From an uncultured Eubacteriales bacterium (GTDB lineage Bacteria > Bacillota > Clostridia > Christensenellales > Aristaeellaceae), in the NCBI GenBank assembly GCA_902785105.1, contig CACZXF010000008.1, positions 1 to 64,000 of the forward strand: a DNA stretch of 64,000 nucleotides, written 5' to 3'. Under the pieces are notes generated by a model. The model did no database searches. It had not been told where the DNA came from and worked only from the letters and a program-made list of their open reading frames with translations. This document shows, in pieces, positions 32,546-41,388 of this stretch. Position 1 is the first letter of the stretch. The number at the start of each line of letters is the position of its first letter. The position numbers and the translations under genes were made by a program.

Positions 32546-33967
32546 ATGGCTGAGAAGAATATGAGTTTGAAAAAGTGCCCCATGCCCTCTCTGGACCCCA
32601 ACTATCGCAACAAGGTCTTTGAGGAGGTCGCCACCGGCTATACCTATGACATGGCCATCGAGGAGGCCCGCCGCTGCCTGCATTGCAAGAACAAGCCCTG
32701 CGTCAGCAAGTGCCCCGTGCAGATCGACATTCCCGAGTTCATCGCCAAGCTGGCCAATGAGGACATCGAGGGCGCGTTCGAGGTCATCAACCGCTCCTCT
32801 TCCTTGCCCGCCGTGTGCGGCCGCGTGTGTCCCCAGGAGACCCAGTGCGAATCCAAGTGCGTCCGCGGCATCAAGGGTGAGCCCGTGGGCATCGGCCGCC
32901 TGGAGCGGTTCGTCGCCGACTGGCACCGTGAGCATGCCACCGAAAAGCCCACCGCCCCCGCCTCCAACGGCCACAAGGTCGCCATCATCGGCGCCGGCCC
33001 CGCCGGTCTGACCTGCGCGGGCGATCTGGCGCGCATGGGCTACAAGGTCACCGTGTATGAGGCGCTGCATGTCGCCGGCGGTGTGCTTTCCTACGGCATC
33101 CCGGAGTTCCGTCTGCCGAAGGCCATCGTCAACAAGGAGGTTGGCAACCTGAAGGCCATGGGCGTGGACATCGAGACCGACATGGTCATCGGCAAGGTGC
33201 TGACCATCGACGAGCTGTTTGAGATGGGCAACGAGGCCGTGTTCATCGGCTCCGGCGCGGGCCTGCCCCGGTTCATGGGCATCCCCGGTGAGTCCCTCAA
33301 GGGCGTCTATTCCGCCAACGAGTTCCTGACCCGCATCAATCTGATGAAGGCCTACCGCGACGGCAGCAAGACCCCCATCCGCCACGGCAAGAAGGTCGCG
33401 GTCGTCGGCGGCGGCAACGTCGCCATGGACGCCGCCCGCTGCGCCAAGCGCCTGGGCGCGGATGAGGTGTACATCGTCTATCGCCGCTCCATGAACGAGC
33501 TGCCCGCCCGTGCCGAGGAAGTCGAGCACGCCCAGGAGGAGGGCATCATCTTCAAGACCCTCACCAACCCGGTGGAGGTGCTGGCCTTCAACAATCCCGA
33601 CGATCCCCGCGATCCCCGCAATGGCGAGGTCTGCGGCATGAAGTGCGTGGAGATGGAGCTGGGCGAGCCCGACGCCTCCGGACGCCGCCGCCCCATCGTC
33701 AAGGAGGGCAGCGAGTTCGTGCTGGACATCGACACCATGATCATGGCCATCGGCACCTCCCCCAACCCGCTGATCCGCTCCACCACCCCCGGCCTCGAGG
33801 CCAACAAGCATGGCTGCATCGTCACCCAGGGTGAGGACGGCCTGACCAGCCGCGAGGGCGTCTACGCCGGCGGCGACGCCGTTACCGGCGCGGCCACCGT
33901 CATTCTCGCCATGGGCGCGGGCAAAAACGCTGCCGCCGCCATCGACGAGTATATCAAGTCCAAGTGA
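32546..33967 (+). CDS. nfnB: NfnB / GltD-like flavoprotein subunit
   Basis: 473 residues. An N-terminal helical [4Fe-4S] domain with CLHCKNKPCVSKCPVQIDIP and CGRVCPQETQCESKC is followed by an FAD-binding Rossmann fold (IIGAGPAGLTCAGDLARMG) and an NADPH-binding fold (VVGGGNVAMDAARCAKRLGA). It is 4 bp from nfnA and complements it as the bifurcating large subunit. GltA/GltD annotations are common for this family, but no glutamate synthase large subunit is present. Confidence 0.92.
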   Translation: MAEKNMSLKKCPMPSLDPNYRNKVFEEVATGYTYDMAIEEARRCLHCKNKPCVSKCPVQIDIPEFIAKLANEDIEGAFEVINRSSSLPAVCGRVCPQETQCESKCVRGIKGEPVGIGRLERFVADWHREHATEKPTAPASNGHKVAIIGAGPAGLTCAGDLARMGYKVTVYEALHVAGGVLSYGIPEFRLPKAIVNKEVGNLKAMGVDIETDMVIGKVLTIDELFEMGNEAVFIGSGAGLPRFMGIPGESLKGVYSANEFLTRINLMKAYRDGSKTPIRHGKKVAVVGGGNVAMDAARCAKRLGADEVYIVYRRSMNELPARAEEVEHAQEEGIIFKTLTNPVEVLAFNNPDDPRDPRNGEVCGMKCVEMELGEPDASGRRRPIVKEGSEFVLDIDTMIMAIGTSPNPLIRSTTPGLEANKHGCIVTQGEDGLTSREGVYAGGDAVTGAATVILAMGAGKNAAAAIDEYIKSK

Positions 33968-33979
33968 TCCACACTCTAT

Positions 33980-34022
33980 GAAAAAGCTGCCGCACTTCAA
34001 ATATGAGTGCGGCAGCTTTTTC
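33980..34022 (+). terminator. Terminator of nfnAB
   Basis: GAAAAAGCTGCCGCACT and AGTGCGGCAGCTTTTTC form a 17-bp stem with a T-run. Confidence 0.93.
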
Positions 34023-34035
34023 ATCTGTGGCAAAC

Positions 34036-34215
34036 CAGACAAATTGGGATTTGTCAGTGAGACGGGGGTTCACCTCATCCGCCCCTTCGGGGCACCTTCC
34101 CCTCAAGGGGAAGGCTTTTGGGGCCGCCGTTCCCAGCTCCTGCCTTCCCCTTGAGGGGAAGGTGCCCGTGAGGGCGGATGAGGTGGCCTCGAACAAACAT
34201 CCCGACAAATCCCTG
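34036..34215. repeat. Type B element with terminal repeats
   Basis: GACAAATTGGGATTTGTC at the left and, on the other strand, GATAGACAGGGATTTGTC at the right. The cargo begins CACCTCATCCGCCCC and ends GGGCGGATGAGGTGG with two AAGGGGAAGGC/CCTTCCCCTT units. It lies between nfnB and the HAD gene. Confidence 0.75.
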
Positions 34216-34239
34216 TCTATCAGCATTACAAAACAAGCA

Positions 34240-34890
34240 TCATTTCAGAATATAGCTTTTCAATTCTTCTACTGTGTCAAAGGCTCGAGGCAGCTCCAGC
34301 CCTTCCAGCTCCTCGCAGCGGCGGTAGCCCCAGCTCACCCAGGCACCGTCGATGGCGGCATTTTGGGCGGTGAGGATATCCGCGTCGCCATCGCCCACAT
34401 AGAGGGTGCGCTCCGGCTGCGCATCAAGCTCTGCCATGATTCGCATTGCGCCGTCGGGGGCGGGCTTTTTGGGGATGTCGGGCTGCTCACCCAGACCCAG
34501 GTCGATCAGGCCATCGAAGTGGTCTTTCAAGAGAAGCTGGGTGGCGGCGTCCACCTTGTTTGAATTGACGGCGACTTTGATGCCCTTCATTCTCAGTTCC
34601 TTGAGCAGCTCCGGGATGCCGGGATAGGGCTTTGTTTTGTCGTTGACATGTTCTAAATAGATCACCTTGAAGCGGGCCAGCACTTGATCGGATACATCAT
34701 CCCCCGCGCTCTTCGGCAGCGCCTGGCGGATCAGCCGCGCCACGCCATTGCCGATGAAGCGGCGCACATCCTCCCGGCTCCGCTCCGGATAACCGGCTTC
34801 CTTTAATGCCGCATTGCAGGCGTCTGCAAGGTCGTCCAAAGTATTTAACAGCGTCCCATCCAAGTCAAATATGATCAAATCGTATTTCAT
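34240..34890 (-). CDS. HAD-family phosphatase (phosphoglycolate phosphatase-like)
   Basis: 216 residues. Motif I is DLDGTLLNTLDDL, motif II VNSNK, motif III with Lys in KKPAPD, motif IV VGDGDADI. The cap insertion is alpha-helical (subfamily IA). The closest named family is phosphoglycolate phosphatase Gph, but substrate range in this family is wide. It is a monocistronic cytoplasmic enzyme, divergent from the methyltransferase gene. Confidence 0.85.
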   Translation of the reverse strand: MKYDLIIFDLDGTLLNTLDDLADACNAALKEAGYPERSREDVRRFIGNGVARLIRQALPKSAGDDVSDQVLARFKVIYLEHVNDKTKPYPGIPELLKELRMKGIKVAVNSNKVDAATQLLLKDHFDGLIDLGLGEQPDIPKKPAPDGAMRIMAELDAQPERTLYVGDGDADILTAQNAAIDGAWVSWGYRRCEELEGLELPRAFDTVEELKSYILK

Positions 34891-35007
34891 GCGTAGATTC
34901 CCTTCTTTATTGCCATATCACTGATAAATATCTTAACAGGTGCCAATGAATATCCCGCCCTATTCAGGTTATGATTATGTTATATCAATGACATTGTAAC
35001 ACCCGGA

Positions 35008-35036
35008 TTGAAAAAAAGGCGAATATGTGATATGAT
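35008..35036 (+). promoter_or_regulatory. Sigma-A promoter of the methyltransferase-hslO operon
   Basis: TTGAAA at 35008-35013, a 17-bp spacer and TATGAT at 35031-35036, about 68 bp before the first start codon. Confidence 0.7.
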
Positions 35037-35103
35037 ATATAGTGTCAAAATGTAATAATTGACGCTGAATCAGCGTATGCAATGCTGATGGGGAGAATAA
35101 GAC

Positions 35104-35850
35104 ATGGCGGCATATTCGGACTTTGCGGCACTCTACGACCTGTTGATGGACGACGTGGACTATGACGGCTGGGCGGATTATTACCTGCGGCTGCTGGAAC
35201 GCGCGGGTGTAAAGCCCACGCGGCTGTGCGACTGCGCCTGCGGGACCGGGGCGATGTCCGTGCGGTTTGCGGAAAGGGGCATACAGGTCATCGGCTCGGA
35301 TATTTCCGGGGAGATGCTGGAAAAGGCTCAGGAAAGAGCCCGGCAGGCCGGGGTCCGGGTGATGTTTGTCGAGCAGGACATGTGCGCGCTGACCCTCCCC
35401 CGCCCCGTGGACGCGGTGGTCTGCGCCTGCGACGGGGTAAACTATCTGCTGGACGATGAACGTCTGAACGCCTTCTTTGCCCATGCCTTCAAGGCGATTC
35501 GGCCCGGCGGGGCGCTGGCCTTTGACATATCATCGGCCTACAAGCTGAAAAACGTGCTGGGCAACGGCTTCTTTGGAGAGGAACGGGACGAGGTCGCTTA
35601 CCTCTGGTCGAATCAATACGATGAAACCTCTGATACTGTGACCATGGATTTGACCTTCTTTGCACGTCAAAAGGGTGATCTATATCGAAGGTTCAATGAA
35701 ATCCATGTTCAGAAGGCCCACGACGCGGGGCATATCGCGTCACTGCTGGAGCAAAACGGCTTTATCAACATCGGCATTTTCGGGGACAAAACCTTTGAAG
35801 CTCCGAAGGCCGATGAGCAGCGCGTCCACTTTCTGGCGACGCGACAATAA
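35104..35850 (+). CDS. Class I SAM-dependent methyltransferase
   Basis: 248 residues. Motif I is LCDCACGTGAMSVRFAERG, then VIGSDISGEMLEKAQERA, EQDMCAL and FDISSAYKL. The fold is that of the Methyltransf_25-type small-molecule methyltransferases. Substrate unknown. It leads a plus-strand operon with hslO 21 bp downstream. Methyltransferases of this type often stand beside hslO in clostridia, but their role is not settled. Confidence 0.82.
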   Translation: MAAYSDFAALYDLLMDDVDYDGWADYYLRLLERAGVKPTRLCDCACGTGAMSVRFAERGIQVIGSDISGEMLEKAQERARQAGVRVMFVEQDMCALTLPRPVDAVVCACDGVNYLLDDERLNAFFAHAFKAIRPGGALAFDISSAYKLKNVLGNGFFGEERDEVAYLWSNQYDETSDTVTMDLTFFARQKGDLYRRFNEIHVQKAHDAGHIASLLEQNGFINIGIFGDKTFEAPKADEQRVHFLATRQ

Positions 35851-35871
35851 TGATATTAAGGAGAATAAAAA

Positions 35872-36771
35872 ATGGATCTGAGAACCACGGACGGCATACT
35901 GCATATATCGCTGATGGGCGGTCAGGCCCGCGCCATACTGATTGAATCGACGCAGATGGTGCAGGAAGCGAAGCGCATCCATGGCTTATCGAAAATCGCC
36001 ACGGCGGCGCTGGGGCGGACGCTGACGGCGACGGCCATGATGGGCTCGATGCTTAAAGGAAAAGACGAGAGCATCACCGCCTCCATCAAGGGCGGCGGAC
36101 CCATCGGCGTGGTGCTGGCGGTGAGCAATGAAAAGAGCGAGGTCAAAGGGTATGTTGGCAATCCCGACATCGACCTGCCCCGCACTGGCAAAAAGCTGCC
36201 CGTGGGTGCGGCGGTGGGCAAGGACGGACGGCTGACCGTTATCAAGGACATGCACCTGAAAGAGCCCTACGTGGGCCAGGTGAATTTGGTATCCGGCGAG
36301 ATTGCCGAGGACTTCGCCATGTACTTTACGGCCTCGGAGCAGACGCCTTCACTGGTGTCGCTGGGTGTGCTGGTGTCTGACGAGAAGGTGGAGTCCGCCG
36401 GCGGGCTGATCGTTCAGGTGATGCCGGGGGCCAGCGAAGCCGCCATCGCCTCCATCGAGGCCAGTGCGGGCATGTTCATGGACATTTCGGGCACAATGAA
36501 GGAATACCATCTTGATGGCGCGGTGCAGCAGCTTCTGATGCACCTGGAGCCGGAGGTCCTGGAGCGTCGGGACACCCGCTATGCCTGCGATTGCAGTCGG
36601 GCCCGGGTGGAGCGGGCATTGATCACACTGGGAAGGGACGAGCTGACGGACATGATCGACCAGCAGCACGGTGCCCAGGTGGACTGCCATTTCTGCAACA
36701 AGCGCTATGAATTCAGCGAGGAAGAGCTTCGGGCCCTGCTTGCGGCGGCGACCCAAAGGGAGGATGAATGA
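35872..36771 (+). CDS. hslO: Redox-regulated chaperone Hsp33
   Basis: 299 residues. The N-terminal domain (LMGGQARAILIEST...) is followed by the C-terminal redox-zinc centre CDCSR... and DCHFCNK, giving CxC and CxxC as required. Under oxidation the zinc is lost and the protein becomes an active holdase. The stop overlaps the start of the TPR gene (ATGA), so expression is coupled to an uncharacterised repeat protein. Confidence 0.94.
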   Translation: MDLRTTDGILHISLMGGQARAILIESTQMVQEAKRIHGLSKIATAALGRTLTATAMMGSMLKGKDESITASIKGGGPIGVVLAVSNEKSEVKGYVGNPDIDLPRTGKKLPVGAAVGKDGRLTVIKDMHLKEPYVGQVNLVSGEIAEDFAMYFTASEQTPSLVSLGVLVSDEKVESAGGLIVQVMPGASEAAIASIEASAGMFMDISGTMKEYHLDGAVQQLLMHLEPEVLERRDTRYACDCSRARVERALITLGRDELTDMIDQQHGAQVDCHFCNKRYEFSEEELRALLAAATQREDE

Positions 36772-38450
36772 GCAAAATTCCAAAGGTGGTTCCCTTTACG
36801 CGCTCGGCGGCGTACCTGCATCATCGGGCGATGATGAACCGCCGGGACAATCATCATGTGGACGCGCTGGAGCTGATGCGCCGCGCTGTGGAGGCCCAGC
36901 CGGACAACAGCGAATACCGGCTCGATCTGGCGGAGCTGTACTGCGAGATGGGGCTGCACCAACAGTCCTCCCGGCTGCTGCTGGACATGCTGTCGGAAAA
37001 CGACGCGCCCAGCGAGTGCTTTTACGGACTGGCGCTGAACCAGCTCGGCATGAACGACATCGATGGGGCGCGGCAGTCGCTCAACATCTATCGCAATCAG
37101 GACCCTGAGGGACCTCACTTCGAGGACGTCAGCCGACTGGCGGAGGAACTGGATTACTATTCCGTCGCCAATCGTCCCGCCAGCCGCCGCCTCAATCGGG
37201 CGCTGTGCGTGGCGAACCGGGCCTGCGATGCCATGCGTGCGGGAGACATTCCCAAGGCGGAGCGGCTGTTTGAAAAGACCCTCAAAATGTCCAGCGAGCA
37301 GTATGAAATGCGGGCGCTTTATGCGCTGACGCTGGTGATGAACGACAAGCGGGATGAGGCGTTAAAGGAGGCCAAACGCGCCTCCAACGGCTATCCGCCC
37401 TCCTGCCGGGCGCTGTGCGTTGCGGCGCAGGTGTATCACCTGCTGGGCGACGACGGGGAAGCGGTTAAACTGCTGGACGCTGCGGCGGGCGAATATCCCG
37501 CCGGGCAGGAGCTTCGACTGCTGCTGTACTCCGCCGGGGAAATCGGCCTGCACGAGCGCGCCGCCGAATACGCGCGGCTGGCCCTGCAGGAGACGCCCTA
37601 CGACCGGGAGCTGCTCCACAATCGTGCCGTGGGGCTGGCGAAGTCCGGTTCCATTGATGAGGCGGCCCGCTGCTGGGAGCGCATCCTGCGGCTGGACCCG
37701 GAGGACAGCGTGGCCCAGTATCACAGTCAAGCGGCAGAAGCGGGCGAATTAAACCCGGAGGATCTGGATTACGCCTACGAGGTGCCCCGGGAGGAATACA
37801 ACCGGCGGATGCTCGACTTGTCCAGCGCCCTCTCCGAGGGGTATGAGACGGTGTGTCAACGCTGGCACGACGAGGCGAATTTCCGCCGCCTGGTGCGCTG
37901 GGCGGCGACGACGGACGACACGCGGCTTGGGCGTCTCTCCATGACGGTGCTGTCCACCGTGGAGGAGGACGACGCCAAGAGCGTCCTGCGAGAGCTGATG
38001 TTCGCCCCGGAGGTGTCCAAGGATTTGAAGCTCCATGCCGCCGTGCTGCTGAGGCTGCAAAACCGCTCGCTGTCCGAGATACTGCCCAAGCCCATGGACG
38101 CCATGGGAGAAGCGCTGGTGGACTCGGAGGAGCTGCTGAGCAAAATGCCGGTGGGCGACCGGCAACTGGTACGATATGCCGACGAGGTATTGGAGCGGGA
38201 GTACGGCATCAGCGCCCGCCCGGTGCTGGCGCTGATGTGGCAGAGTTACCGGCAGCTTCGGGGCACGAAGGGTGACCCCCTGAAGCGCGTGGACGCGGCG
38301 GCGGCGGCGCTGGCCTGTGGCTATCTGATGGCCGCGGGGCAGAAACCCGACCTCGGAAAACTGGCGAAGCTCTTCGGCTGTCCAACGCGGCAGCTCGTAT
38401 TCTACGCCACCCGGCTGGCGGACCGGCTGGATCGAACGGACAAAGGATGA
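36768..38450 (+). CDS. Tetratricopeptide-repeat protein of unknown function
   Basis: 560 residues. TPR-like helices run through about 1-330, with recognisable units such as NSEYRLDLAELYCEMGLHQQ and YDRELLHNRAVGLAKSGSID. A helical C-terminal domain (about 340-560) ends in a helix-turn-helix-like segment (ADLGKLAKLFGCPTRQLVFY pattern). There is no signal peptide. It overlaps hslO and the next gene by 4 nt each, so the products probably act together. I do not recognise a named family. Confidence 0.7.
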   Translation: MSKIPKVVPFTRSAAYLHHRAMMNRRDNHHVDALELMRRAVEAQPDNSEYRLDLAELYCEMGLHQQSSRLLLDMLSENDAPSECFYGLALNQLGMNDIDGARQSLNIYRNQDPEGPHFEDVSRLAEELDYYSVANRPASRRLNRALCVANRACDAMRAGDIPKAERLFEKTLKMSSEQYEMRALYALTLVMNDKRDEALKEAKRASNGYPPSCRALCVAAQVYHLLGDDGEAVKLLDAAAGEYPAGQELRLLLYSAGEIGLHERAAEYARLALQETPYDRELLHNRAVGLAKSGSIDEAARCWERILRLDPEDSVAQYHSQAAEAGELNPEDLDYAYEVPREEYNRRMLDLSSALSEGYETVCQRWHDEANFRRLVRWAATTDDTRLGRLSMTVLSTVEEDDAKSVLRELMFAPEVSKDLKLHAAVLLRLQNRSLSEILPKPMDAMGEALVDSEELLSKMPVGDRQLVRYADEVLEREYGISARPVLALMWQSYRQLRGTKGDPLKRVDAAAAALACGYLMAAGQKPDLGKLAKLFGCPTRQLVFYATRLADRLDRTDKG

Positions 38451-39274
38451 ATACCGATGAAATTTACGATTTTGACGCGAAGTTCTACGACTACGTGCGG
38501 GTGCAGATGGCCATGCAGCCGGCGCTGAAAGAGGACGAGATCGAGGAGAAATACAATCAGATGATGAAGAGCTGGTTGAACGCTCCGGCCCAGTGGCTGG
38601 ACGGCGTGAAGCCGGTGGACTACTTCAAGCGCTACAGCGAGCCGAAGGACCTCGTCAAGCTGCTGAACGAATACATGCAGCGGGACATTGGCCTGCCGGA
38701 GCCGCTGTACACGCGGATCGTCGAGGTCGGCGAGCCCTGCGCGGCTCAGCTTACGCGCATCGCCGGGGACATCGACAAACCGGAGAAGCTCCGGGCCACG
38801 GCTATCGCGCTGCTGAGGGACATGGGTTCCCGTCAGCCCATGGAGCTGTTCATCGACATGGTCTGTGAGTGCAGGGAGATGAACGAGCTGTGTGAACTGG
38901 CCTGTGACAGTCTCCGTGAGATGGACGCCGACCTGTCCGACCGGCTGCTCCAGCGCTACGAGAGTGCTGCGCCCTACGCAAGGACCATGATTCTGGACAT
39001 CGTGGCCCACGGTCCCGGCCGGGCGAAAGCCTACGACCTGCTGGTGGAGGGACTGCGAAGGGATACCGAGCAACGGGGCCTCTACGCGGGACTGCTGGCG
39101 GAGGTGGGCAATGAAGCCGCCATCGAGCCGCTGCGGGAGGCCGAGAAGCTGACGGATCTCAACTATCTCGATTACCTTGAAATACGCAGTGCCATCGAAA
39201 TGCTGGGCGGCGAACCGGGCGAGCCCAGGGAATTTAACGGCGATCCCACCTATGAAGCCATGCGGAACCTTTGA
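38447..39274 (+). CDS. HEAT-like helical repeat protein of unknown function
   Basis: 275 residues, all-helical, with repeated units such as ARTMILDIVAHGPGRAKAYDLLVEGL that look like HEAT/ARM repeats. The first ~60 residues are acidic (DEIEEKYNQMMKSWLNAP). No catalytic motif, signal or membrane segment. It starts within the stop of the TPR gene (ATGA), implying coupled translation and possibly a protein complex. Confidence 0.65.
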   Translation: MNTDEIYDFDAKFYDYVRVQMAMQPALKEDEIEEKYNQMMKSWLNAPAQWLDGVKPVDYFKRYSEPKDLVKLLNEYMQRDIGLPEPLYTRIVEVGEPCAAQLTRIAGDIDKPEKLRATAIALLRDMGSRQPMELFIDMVCECREMNELCELACDSLREMDADLSDRLLQRYESAAPYARTMILDIVAHGPGRAKAYDLLVEGLRRDTEQRGLYAGLLAEVGNEAAIEPLREAEKLTDLNYLDYLEIRSAIEMLGGEPGEPREFNGDPTYEAMRNL

Positions 39275-39319
39275 TACACGACAGGAAATGCGACCGATTC
39301 ATCAGGGAGTGAGAGTTTG

Positions 39320-40246
39320 ATGTATTGTTCACATTGCGGGAAGAAAGTACTGGATACGATGCGGTTTTGTCCCTTCTGCGGCACGAAGATCATTTTGCCC
39401 GAACAGGATGAGGATGTTTCCTCCCCCGCCCCTCAGAAAAAGGCGGAGAAACCGGTCGAGGAGGAGCGCTTTACCTTTGACATGACCCAGGAAGAGACCG
39501 GCGTCGATGCATCGAGCCATGAGGATGCGCCCGCGGCAAAGGCTGAACCTGAGCCTGTTGTATTGGAGAAGAAGGAAGAACCTCTGAAGAAGGTCAATAG
39601 TGTCAGGGAAACTCCTCCCGCCGGTGACAGCTTCAAGGCAAGCGTTGGCTTTGATGAAGAGGATGACTACGATAGCTTCGAGCGCTCCCGTCAGAAGCAG
39701 GAGGCACTATATCGCAGCTACAGGAACAGCGATGATGAGGATGACGAGGATGACGACGACGAGGATGACTATGAGGATGGTTTCTTCGCGCGCCACTGGA
39801 AGGGGCTGTTGGTATTCCTGCTGCTGATCGCGCTGGTGGGCGGCGGCGTCTTCTTCGCCATGACGGACCAGGGGCAGACGATGATCGCGAAGTTCAACTA
39901 TCCCCTGCCCTTCATCAAGGCCGAAACCTACGGCCGGCTGGGCTATGCGGCCTATCAGGACCAGAGCTACGAGGATGCCGGTGCTTACTACGAGCGGGCT
40001 CTCAGCCGCGAACCGGACAGCTTCAACTATGCCCAGTCCGCCGCGATGGCCTATATCGCCGCCAAGGACACCAATAAGGCCGCCGATATGCTGAAAAGGT
40101 GTATTGAACTGGAGCCGAAGAACGTCGATCTCTATCTCCATCTGTTGTCCCTCTATCCCGATGCCTCGACCCGACCCGCGGAGGTTGTCGGGCTGATTGA
40201 AAGAGGCTACGCGGAGACCGGCGATGTCCGGCTGATGCCGAGCTGA
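39320..40246 (+). CDS. Zinc-ribbon, single-membrane-helix, TPR protein
   Basis: 308 residues from ATG 39320; a TTG 3 nt earlier is possible. A zinc ribbon begins the protein (YCSHCGKKVLDTMRFCPFCG), then a highly acidic linker (about 25-155, with a long D/E run near 140-155). A membrane helix (about 161-183) and C-terminal TPR units (about 210-308) follow. The plan resembles other clostridial zinc-ribbon anchored proteins. With the two preceding genes it forms a possible repeat-protein module at the membrane. Confidence 0.7.
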   Translation: MYCSHCGKKVLDTMRFCPFCGTKIILPEQDEDVSSPAPQKKAEKPVEEERFTFDMTQEETGVDASSHEDAPAAKAEPEPVVLEKKEEPLKKVNSVRETPPAGDSFKASVGFDEEDDYDSFERSRQKQEALYRSYRNSDDEDDEDDDDEDDYEDGFFARHWKGLLVFLLLIALVGGGVFFAMTDQGQTMIAKFNYPLPFIKAETYGRLGYAAYQDQSYEDAGAYYERALSREPDSFNYAQSAAMAYIAAKDTNKAADMLKRCIELEPKNVDLYLHLLSLYPDASTRPAEVVGLIERGYAETGDVRLMPS

Positions 40247-40253
40247 ACAGGAT

Positions 40254-41288
40254 ATGAGTGAACCACAATTTGTACTCGCGCCGATGGACGGCATGACCCG
40301 GGCGTCCTTTCGGCGCGTCTGCTTTGATTACGGCGCGGACGGGGCCACCACGGAGATGATCCAGTCACTGGCGCTGGGCCGTGCGAAGCGCAAGCTCAGC
40401 CCCACCTTCGCGGAGACGATGGCCCGCCTGCCGGGAGAGGGCAATCTGGCAGCCCAGCTCATCGGCAGCGTGCCCGCGATGATGGGCGCGTCGGCCCGGA
40501 AGCTCACCGATTTAGGAAGGTTCAACGCCATCGACATCAACATGGGCTGTCCCGCCCGGACGGTGGTGGGCAGCGGCAACGGCTCCGCGCTGCTTAAAAA
40601 CCCGACTCTCGCCATGGAGGTCATGCGGGCCGTCCGGGAAAGCACGGACCTGCCCGTGCGGCTCAAGCTGCGGCTGGGCTGGGACGGGGAGCACATCACC
40701 GCCCCGGAGTTGGTCGCATATGCGGAGGCGCTGGGGTTTGAGAGCATCACCCTCCACGGGCGCACGCGAATGCAGATGTATTCGGGCAAGGTGGACCTCC
40801 CGGCCATGCGCGCCATCATTGGCAGCGTCAGTATTCCGGTGTTCGCCAACGGGGCCGTTACCTGCGCCAGGGACGCGCTGAGCTTTCTGGAGGCCACCGG
40901 CGCGGCGGGCGTGTCCATCGGTCGCGCGGCGCTAAAGCAACCCTGGATATTCGAGGACATTCGCCGCCTACGGGCAGGCCTGCCGCTTCGGGAACACAAT
41001 GCCGGTGAGCGCGTTCAGGTGCTGATCCGGCTGGCGACGCTGGCCTGCGGATTGCGGCCCGAAGCGGTTGCCATCAGCGAAATGCGCAAGTTCTCAGGAT
41101 GGCTGCTGGCGGGGCTCACCAATGCCCCTGAGCTTCTGACATTGCTCAACAGTATCACTACGCTGGACGCCTACCGCGAAGCGCTTGAACGTTATCTAAA
41201 TAAGCTGGCCCAGACTGGCGACATCCATATTCACCCGGAAAAGGACCCCTCATCCAGCCTCGACACAGTGGATTACAGGCGCAGATAA
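40254..41288 (+). CDS. dus: tRNA-dihydrouridine synthase
   Basis: 344 residues. FMN-dependent TIM barrel with LAPMDGMT, AQLIGS, DINMGCPARTVVGSGNGSALL (catalytic Cys in GCP), HGRTRMQMYSG and ANGAVTC. It reduces uridine in the tRNA D-loop. The usual lysine after GCP in the ..PK.. motif is replaced here (GCPART), so it is a somewhat divergent member. It follows the zinc-ribbon/TPR gene by 7 bp. Confidence 0.9.
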   Translation: MSEPQFVLAPMDGMTRASFRRVCFDYGADGATTEMIQSLALGRAKRKLSPTFAETMARLPGEGNLAAQLIGSVPAMMGASARKLTDLGRFNAIDINMGCPARTVVGSGNGSALLKNPTLAMEVMRAVRESTDLPVRLKLRLGWDGEHITAPELVAYAEALGFESITLHGRTRMQMYSGKVDLPAMRAIIGSVSIPVFANGAVTCARDALSFLEATGAAGVSIGRAALKQPWIFEDIRRLRAGLPLREHNAGERVQVLIRLATLACGLRPEAVAISEMRKFSGWLLAGLTNAPELLTLLNSITTLDAYREALERYLNKLAQTGDIHIHPEKDPSSSLDTVDYRRR

Positions 41289-41339
41289 GCTCTATGACCG
41301 CCGCACAAGCGACGGCCTTCTGTTTCCATTAGAAATAGA

Positions 41340-41368
41340 TTGTTTTCCCGAGAGGCATGTGCTATAAT
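41340..41368 (+). promoter_or_regulatory. Sigma-A promoter of the serine hydrolase gene
   Basis: TTGTTT at 41340-41345, a 17-bp spacer and TATAAT at 41363-41368; start codon 20 bp beyond. Confidence 0.75.
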
Positions 41369-41388
41369 GACCGTAAGGAGTGTAATAA

